Source: Chitinibacter sp. FCG-7 (lineage in GTDB: Bacteria > Pseudomonadota > Gammaproteobacteria > Burkholderiales > Chitinibacteraceae). From it: a DNA stretch of 64,000 nucleotides. The translations under genes and the position numbers were made by a program. The stretch spans positions 2,852,001 to 2,916,000 of the forward strand of contig NZ_CP157355.1 of assembly GCF_040047665.1 (NCBI RefSeq), written 5' to 3'. The notes below the pieces were generated by a model. The model was not told the origin of the DNA. It saw nothing but the letters and a program-made list of their open reading frames with translations, and ran no database searches. Position 1 is the first letter of the stretch, and each line of letters starts with the position of its first letter. This document shows positions 58,965-64,000 of the stretch, piece by piece.

Positions 58965-61900
58965 CAGGCGACTCCGCGTACTGGCTGTCGATGTTCGGAC
59001 TGTCGGTGTGTTGGCGGACAAATTTGCAGGCCGGTTTCGATGTGCGGATAGTGCTGGCGGATTTTGGCCAGCGCTGCAATGTATTGCGCCTTGTCGGCGA
59101 TAGCGACGGTGAGTACCAGCCGCTGATACAAGCTGGCGACTTCCTGCGCCAGACTCTCCGATTGCAAGGATAGCGCCGACAGTAATTTAAACAGCGCCTG
59201 CTTTGCGGCGCGGCCTCGATTGACTTGCGATAGCACCGTCAGCAAAAAGTGCCGGTACTCGGCCAGCTGCAGATATGTTGCTTGCGGGCTTTCTTGCTGG
59301 ACGTCGTACGCCGCCGACTCGCCCGCGTCCAAGACCTGCGCCAGCCAGCTCGCTACAAAACGCTGCACCTGCAATGAAGGATGCGCTGCCAGCGCCAGCA
59401 AGCAATCTTGATTGCGGTGCTGTGCCAAGCGTTGTTGCAGTAAGTCGCAGCCCAAGGCGCGCACTTCGGGGTATTCGTTATCACACAAGGCAATCATTGA
59501 TTCAGGCGACCATGCGTCGGGGTCGACCCGTTCCCGCAGCCAGCCCAGCGCCTGCTGGCGCGTATCGGGCCAACGGCTTAACAAGACGGGCAATACGCCG
59601 TAAACGCCAATTTGCGGCCAATTCGTGTCTAGCACCTGCATCGCGCGCTGCCGCACCGCCAGCGCCTCGTGCCGCGCTAGCCTAGACCAGTCGCTTAGCG
59701 CGACTTCATGATCCTGACTTTGCTGCAATAGCCAACTGCCATACGCTTGTGCGCCACGACTGCGCGCCAGCAATAAGCGCAACATTGTGGCCTGATCGGC
59801 GCGCAAATGCATAAATTCGGCCAAGGTGGCGGTGAGTAAAGTCAGCAAATCTGCGTGCAATCCCTCGCTGCTTTCAGCGCGAAACAAGGCATCAAATAGC
59901 GGAGCCAGCGCATTGGCGGGCAAGCTAGGCGCAATCTGCTGCAAGGCCTGCTGTGCAGCTTGGCGCACTTGCGCTGCGTCGCTGAGGCAGAAATTGAGCA
60001 GCATGCTGCTTTGCGTGAGCAGGACATCGGTTGGCAATGCGGCCAATAAACGTACGCCAGCGGCTTGAATCTCTGGCTCTGGGCTGGATAACAAGCGCTG
60101 ATACGCCGTTGCTGGGCAATTTTGTGCCGGATAATGCAGCAAAGCGCCAGCAGCCAGCAGCACAATCGGCTGCGCTGTATGCTGTAGCAAGGCTAAAAAC
60201 TCAGGGTATACATCGGTAGTTAAGGTTTGAATTAGCGGATTAGCCAATACCCATGAGAGGTTTTCGCAAATCTCGGCCAACGCAAAGCTATGCTGATCAC
60301 GCAGCCTTAGCTCGGATAGCAGTTGCGCCAGCAATGCCGTCAACAGCGCTGACTGGCTGGCAGCGATCTGACATAGTACACGGCCAAAACGGCGCACTTC
60401 CGGCGTACGCGCCAACACCACTGCGCTCAGTGTGGCTAAGCTGCCTGTTGCGGCTTGCGGGTTTTGCTCGAGGATTGTTAGGCCAGCTTGCGCGACCGCG
60501 GGATGGCGACTTGCCAGCAGCAAGGCCAGCCAGTGCTGTGAGTTGTCGCTACTTACTTTCGGCAAAATCCAGCGCATGGCCGCTTCGGCGGTGACCGCCA
60601 TCGGGCTGTTAAGCAAACGCGCCCAATAATGTTCGTCCAACTGTTGCAGATACATTTGCTGCGGGCGGGTCGGCTCGCCGTCTGTGCTTAGCAGCAAGGG
60701 CGCGGCAAACGCATGCACCAGCTCGGCGCGGCTGGTCAGCAACAGGTGTAGCAAGGCGTCGGGGCGCTCGGCCCACATAGCGGCAAACGGCACAGGCTGC
60801 TGCGTCAGCTCGCCGTGCCACGGCGTCGCCGACCACCATAATTCGCTATTGCGTCCGCAATGTATCGAGCCAGACGCCTTAAGTAATAAATGGTTGAGCA
60901 GCATACTGCGTGAAAACGGATGGCAATAGCGGGTTTGCATTTGCCAGCGACCTTGCTCAAATACCGAGGCATTGTGCTGGGTGTAGCCGCTCAAATCGGT
61001 GCGGGCATCGTCGTATTGCAATAAAGCGGCCGCCGCCAACGGTACAAATTCTGCACTACCCTGCACCGCCAAGCGGCGTAAATAGCGCCAGCCGCGCCGC
61101 ACCAGATAGGCGCGGGTGCGGTTGGAATAAGCCAGCCGGCTATTGTTACGTGGCAATTCCTCGTTTGAACGCAGCCATTCATTATCAAACGCCACCCATT
61201 GCGTGGCATGCGAGCGAGTAAATTGCGCCGGTGTTTGCTCAAAACGGCGCTGCAGCAAAGACCAGACCGCCGCGTCGCCACGTAGCTCGGCGGCTTTATA
61301 AATATGTCGCGCTGCACGGAATGTACCCCCGAGCAATGGTAAAGTGCTCAAAGCCTGCAATAGCAAGGGCCGCGCCCAGTTGGCGGACAAACTCACTCGA
61401 TCAAATTCTTCTAGCCAGTCGCCGTACGGCTGGCGCAGCAAGGCTTGATCCCACTCAGTTGGCGCACTGAGCCGCGCTTGCAAAGTGGCAATATCTTGCT
61501 GCTGCCAAGCTTCTCGCAAAGGCAGCGCCCAATCGGCGATCTGGCGCTCGGCCCATTGGCTGCGCTCGGACGCGTTCGCCAGAGCCAGCCAAGCATCGCG
61601 GGCGATACGCTGCGCCGCAGGATGAGTCGCGCAGCGGCTTAGTTCATCAAGCGCCGCCATTGCGCCGCGATCATGGCAACGCCCCAAAGCCCAGGCAATA
61701 CAATAATCGAGCAGACCGTGCTTCGTTTTTTCGCTACCGAGCAATTCAATGAGCCTTGGCACTGCAGCGGCGGCGCGCACTTCACCGATGCGCCAAACCA
61801 AGCGAGTGCGCTGGCGAGCACTGAGTAAGCGCCAAGCATCGGCGTGTAAATCTTTGATTAAGTGGGTTTCAAGTTCGGCTTGCTGTGAGGTACGGCGCGG

Positions 61901-62167
61901 ATCAGGCGATGTGGTGGATTTCGAATCGGTTTCTGTGTGGACAGCTGGAATAGCGGTATCGGCTTGCAAAAAACCATCGGCCAGTCGGGCGGCCAGTACC
62001 TGCTGCTGCGCGGCCAAGGCGGCAGCGTGGTTGGTAAAGCGTGCTAGCACTTCAGGCGCGCTAGCTGAGTACTGCTGCAATAACAGCCAGTCATCTTGCT
62101 CTGGCTGCAGCCAAAGGCTGAGTTCCGATTCACCGGGTCGGTAAAGCTGATCTTTGCTCGCAGTCAT
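58964..62167 (-). CDS. HEAT/ARM-repeat protein of the retron
   Basis: 1067 aa from ATG 62167; a longer start at 62212 is possible. It is built almost wholly of alpha-helical HEAT/ARM-type repeats, for example RIGEVRAAAAVPRLIELLGSEKTKHGLLDYCIAWALGRCHD, LSSPEPEIQAAGVRLLAALPTDVL, and EYPEVRALGCDLLQQRLAQH. No catalytic motif is visible. Such solenoids act as scaffolds or bind nucleic acid and proteins. It is the first gene of the retron operon and ends in TGATG with the SWIM gene. A 50-bp element lies inside at 60203. Confidence 0.85.
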   Translation of the reverse strand: MTASKDQLYRPGESELSLWLQPEQDDWLLLQQYSASAPEVLARFTNHAAALAAQQQVLAARLADGFLQADTAIPAVHTETDSKSTTSPDPRRTSQQAELETHLIKDLHADAWRLLSARQRTRLVWRIGEVRAAAAVPRLIELLGSEKTKHGLLDYCIAWALGRCHDRGAMAALDELSRCATHPAAQRIARDAWLALANASERSQWAERQIADWALPLREAWQQQDIATLQARLSAPTEWDQALLRQPYGDWLEEFDRVSLSANWARPLLLQALSTLPLLGGTFRAARHIYKAAELRGDAAVWSLLQRRFEQTPAQFTRSHATQWVAFDNEWLRSNEELPRNNSRLAYSNRTRAYLVRRGWRYLRRLAVQGSAEFVPLAAAALLQYDDARTDLSGYTQHNASVFEQGRWQMQTRYCHPFSRSMLLNHLLLKASGSIHCGRNSELWWSATPWHGELTQQPVPFAAMWAERPDALLHLLLTSRAELVHAFAAPLLLSTDGEPTRPQQMYLQQLDEHYWARLLNSPMAVTAEAAMRWILPKVSSDNSQHWLALLLASRHPAVAQAGLTILEQNPQAATGSLATLSAVVLARTPEVRRFGRVLCQIAASQSALLTALLAQLLSELRLRDQHSFALAEICENLSWVLANPLIQTLTTDVYPEFLALLQHTAQPIVLLAAGALLHYPAQNCPATAYQRLLSSPEPEIQAAGVRLLAALPTDVLLTQSSMLLNFCLSDAAQVRQAAQQALQQIAPSLPANALAPLFDALFRAESSEGLHADLLTLLTATLAEFMHLRADQATMLRLLLARSRGAQAYGSWLLQQSQDHEVALSDWSRLARHEALAVRQRAMQVLDTNWPQIGVYGVLPVLLSRWPDTRQQALGWLRERVDPDAWSPESMIALCDNEYPEVRALGCDLLQQRLAQHRNQDCLLALAAHPSLQVQRFVASWLAQVLDAGESAAYDVQQESPQATYLQLAEYRHFLLTVLSQVNRGRAAKQALFKLLSALSLQSESLAQEVASLYQRLVLTVAIADKAQYIAALAKIRQHYPHIETGLQICPPTHRQSEHRQPVRGVA
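60203..60252. repeat. 50-bp element inside the HEAT gene, AGGGTATA...AATACCC
   Basis: Ends AGGGTATACATCGG and TTAGCCAATACCC, exactly 50 bp, in coding sequence. Confidence 0.5.
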
Positions 62168-62392
62168 ACTGCTGTCTCTTGTGCTGACTTGGCCTGCAAT
62201 CATAAGCGACAACTATTGATTGTTTCCATGCTTACTATGAGTCAGGTAAGGTAATCAGCATAAAAACAACGAGTTTTTGTAATGTTAGCATGGGCAGATT
62301 GCGCGCATCACGGCCAAGATTGGCTACGGATATCGCGCCAGCGCGACCGTTAACCCAACGTCAGCAGACCCTATACAATAATCAGGGACGAT

Positions 62393-62656
62393 TCAATCTA
62401 AATTGGCGAGCTGCAGCAGGCTTTCAACCATGCCAGTGGCTTGGCGCAATGTGAGGCCGAATAGGCATTTGATAGTGAGGCAAAACTGAATGGCGTCGTC
62501 GCTGAAAGTAGGGGCTCGTCCACGTTTGCCAGTCGGTTCAGCAACCCATTTCAGCTTTGCATCGAGCCAAATCATCAATACGCCACGTGATTTCAAAGCA
62601 GCGTGATACCTTGGCCAGTGGGTGGTTTTGTACTTGTTAGGTGCAGGTTTGCTCAT
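62393..62656 (-). pseudogene. IS5-type transposase fragment
   Basis: 87 aa, only the N-terminal end: NKYKTTHWPRYHAALKSRG, LMIWLDAKLKWVAEPTGKRGR and FSDDAIQFCLTIKCLFGLTLRQATGMVESLLQLANLD are typical of IS5-family transposases of about 300-330 aa. It stops where the family continues with the DDE core. No second end or inverted repeat is seen. It lies at the upstream edge of the retron locus. Confidence 0.75.
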
Positions 62657-62757
62657 ACAGCCATTCTACCAGCGGCACTGCGCCGCTGATTTGTGTAAAA
62701 AGCCCGTTGCCTGCTGAGCTCACCAGTTAATTCTGCCTCATTATTCAGATGCATGCC

Positions 62758-62807
62758 TACGTATTGCCAGCTAGGACAGTGCTGTAAACGCTTGCATTAA
62801 TATACCC
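62758..62807. repeat. 50-bp palindromic element, degenerate left end
   Basis: The right end TTAATATACCC is typical; the left (TACGTATTGCC) is decayed. It is the only item in the gap 62657-62901. Confidence 0.35.
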
Positions 62808-62901
62808 TGCCAATGTTGCTCTGCAATGCCCGCTCAGCAGCTGTTGATCGCCGGGATGATCAATGCGCGCAATCGGGCATGTGCTTGTGCCTGTTTATTG
62901 C

Positions 62902-63633
62902 TTACTCAATCACCGCTTTGAATTTGCTACTTTCATGCTGAATTAGCTGGCTTTCGTAATTCACGCCCACCGAATAGGCGGCGATTTTGCCTAGATGCGT
63001 GTAGGGCAGGCCGGTTTCATCGGCCCAGTCATTAAATAGCTGCTGGATTTTATTTAAATCGCGTTTGCTCGTTGGTTGATCGGGAATATCCAGTCCTGCC
63101 AACTGCAGCGCCAATACCACATCTTGCGTTAAAACAAACGCATCTTTCCCGATGTAGCGCAGTAACCATTGCCCCGTTTGTCCGCCCAAGCGGCTGCCGT
63201 GGCTTTTGAGAAACGCCATCAGCTCGACTTGTCGCGAGGCAGGGTATGTGTTCAGAAAGCGCGCAAAGCTGCCGTGTTCATGGCTATACGCCTGCACGAA
63301 ACTCACGTTTTCCATCAGCGCTTTAATCTTCGGCCAATGCCGCACCACGCGCGTGTCGTTGCAATATGCTTCCCATTGCTCGGCGGATAGCATCGCCAGC
63401 TTATCAACATCAAAACCGAAAAAAGCCTCCTCAAACTGCGGCCATTTATTGCTAATCACTGTCCAGTTAAAGCCGGCCTGATTAATGGCTTTGCACATCA
63501 TTGCCAGAATTCGGTGATCGGGTAGCGCCAAAAACTGTGCCTCGCTCGCCACCGAGGGCAATAAATCCTGCAAAGCTTGTGCGCCACCTTTACGCTCAAT
63601 GGCACGGGCTTGGATTTCAGCGAATTTTTGCAT
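62902..63633 (-). CDS. DNA-3-methyladenine glycosylase I family protein
   Basis: 243 aa from ATG 63633 (MQKFAEIQARAIERKGG); longer frames to 63723 have no coding look. Motifs of the Tag family: MMCKAINQAGFNWTVISNKWPQFEEAFFGFD, CNDTRVVRHWPKIKALMENVSF and LGGQTGQWLLRYIGKDAFVLTQDVV. It would excise alkylated adenine from DNA in base-excision repair. It is longer than E. coli Tag (187 aa) and lacks some of its zinc-binding residues, so it belongs to a divergent branch. Confidence 0.8.
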   Translation of the reverse strand: MQKFAEIQARAIERKGGAQALQDLLPSVASEAQFLALPDHRILAMMCKAINQAGFNWTVISNKWPQFEEAFFGFDVDKLAMLSAEQWEAYCNDTRVVRHWPKIKALMENVSFVQAYSHEHGSFARFLNTYPASRQVELMAFLKSHGSRLGGQTGQWLLRYIGKDAFVLTQDVVLALQLAGLDIPDQPTSKRDLNKIQQLFNDWADETGLPYTHLGKIAAYSVGVNYESQLIQHESSKFKAVIE

Positions 63634-63819
63634 GTTGACCTCGGGTTTTGATTGAGTCCTGGCAGTTAATCTCGATGTATTGCCCGCTAAGCCTTGCGTA
63701 CGAATGCTTGCAGTCAAATACATCGCGGCGGTATCAGCAGGGCGAATTTTATCCCATTGCCTTGCTTGCGACTAAGCCTAGGCAATTCACAAGTGGCGTG
63801 CATAAGAAAATGTATAGGC

Positions 63820-63950
63820 TGTGGGTAAGTGGGCTAAGCGCTTGTCGCAATGGGGTTTTCTTGCGCTGCCTATTTTTTGATCTATTATCCCGCCTTTTCC
63901 CCACTTATCCCGTGCCGGACAGGACAGTTGCTGGGGTAAGTTGTGGATAA
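63820..63950. promoter_or_regulatory. DnaA-box-like sites near the window end
   Basis: TGTGGATAA at 63942-63950 is an exact DnaA box on the minus strand, and TGTGGGTAA at 63820-63828 differs at one base. The gap 63634-64000 holds no gene that I can support. Two boxes do not make an origin, but the next bases outside the window would be telling. Confidence 0.35.
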
Positions 63951-64000
63951 GCGGCTTAAGTGATTGTATCTGATGGCTATTCTGGTGCTGATTATATTTT

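Noticed and set aside
59468..59517. GGGGTATT in the HEAT gene as another 50-bp element
   Set aside because: The position 50 bp on reads ACCATGCGT, with no ATACCY end. Similar half-sites at 21202, 41330 and 55728 were dropped for the same reason.
62200..62900. Search for a repeat of the tRNA-Thr 3' end as an attachment site for the retron locus
   Set aside because: No copy of the tRNA 3' end was found on the far side, so integration at the tRNA is not supported.

Overview
The window looks like chromosome of a betaproteobacterium of the order Neisseriales, most likely a Chitinibacter/Deefgea/Iodobacter-type chitin degrader. The pointers are a modular secreted chitinase, a large DUF3683 FAD/Fe-S oxidoreductase, an AccB-AccC pair next to AroQ, and c-di-GMP and chemotaxis genes. 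This placement is inferred from gene content; no 16S gene is present.

Layout. 1-14.5 kb is accessory or disturbed DNA: a patatin-like lipoprotein cut by the window edge, a helicase-nuclease broken by a one-base frameshift, a small secreted protein with an internal stop, two convergent groups of LemA/TPM-domain/Sel1 genes (one TPM gene frameshifted), a complete IS21-type element, a truncated TnsD/TniQ-like gene, and a row of 20-bp iterons just past the 3' end of glmS. The last two look like remains of a Tn7-like element at attTn7. 14.5-50.7 kb is mostly housekeeping: glmS, a PutA-like protein with a degenerate aldehyde dehydrogenase half, an MCP, a truncated haemoglobin, trmL, purU, an EamA transporter, cysG, a cytochrome c, msrPQ, a PilZ-like protein, a HIT protein, the DUF3683 oxidoreductase, a trio of TPR paralogues (one carrying GGDEF) around yqhD, the chitinase, accB-accC, aroQ, queA, tgt and an HD-GYP protein. 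50.7-52.0 kb is an intact IS3-family element with a 3-bp target duplication and a -1 frameshift signal.

52.1-62.2 kb holds a bacteriohaemerythrin, a sugar-nucleotide-type epimerase, a 2Fe-2S flavoprotein reductase, tRNA-Thr(UGU), and then a complete retron-like locus on the minus strand. That locus is a HEAT/ARM-repeat protein, a winged-helix/SWIM zinc-finger protein coupled to it by TGATG, a structured non-coding region with a 24-bp perfect hairpin and a candidate a1/a2 pair, and a reverse transcriptase with the retron NAxxH, YADD and VTG motifs. The gene set matches what I recall as type XIII retrons. The RT also has a C-terminal membrane tail. A transposase fragment and a 3-methyladenine DNA glycosylase follow.

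The least expected signal is not a gene. It is a family of 50-bp imperfect palindromes starting RGGGTAT and ending ATACCY, always exactly 50 bp end to end. At least six copies lie between genes or on stop codons and four lie inside coding sequences. A second, larger palindromic repeat family with a GGCCGCAAACC hairpin core is confined to 2-11 kb.
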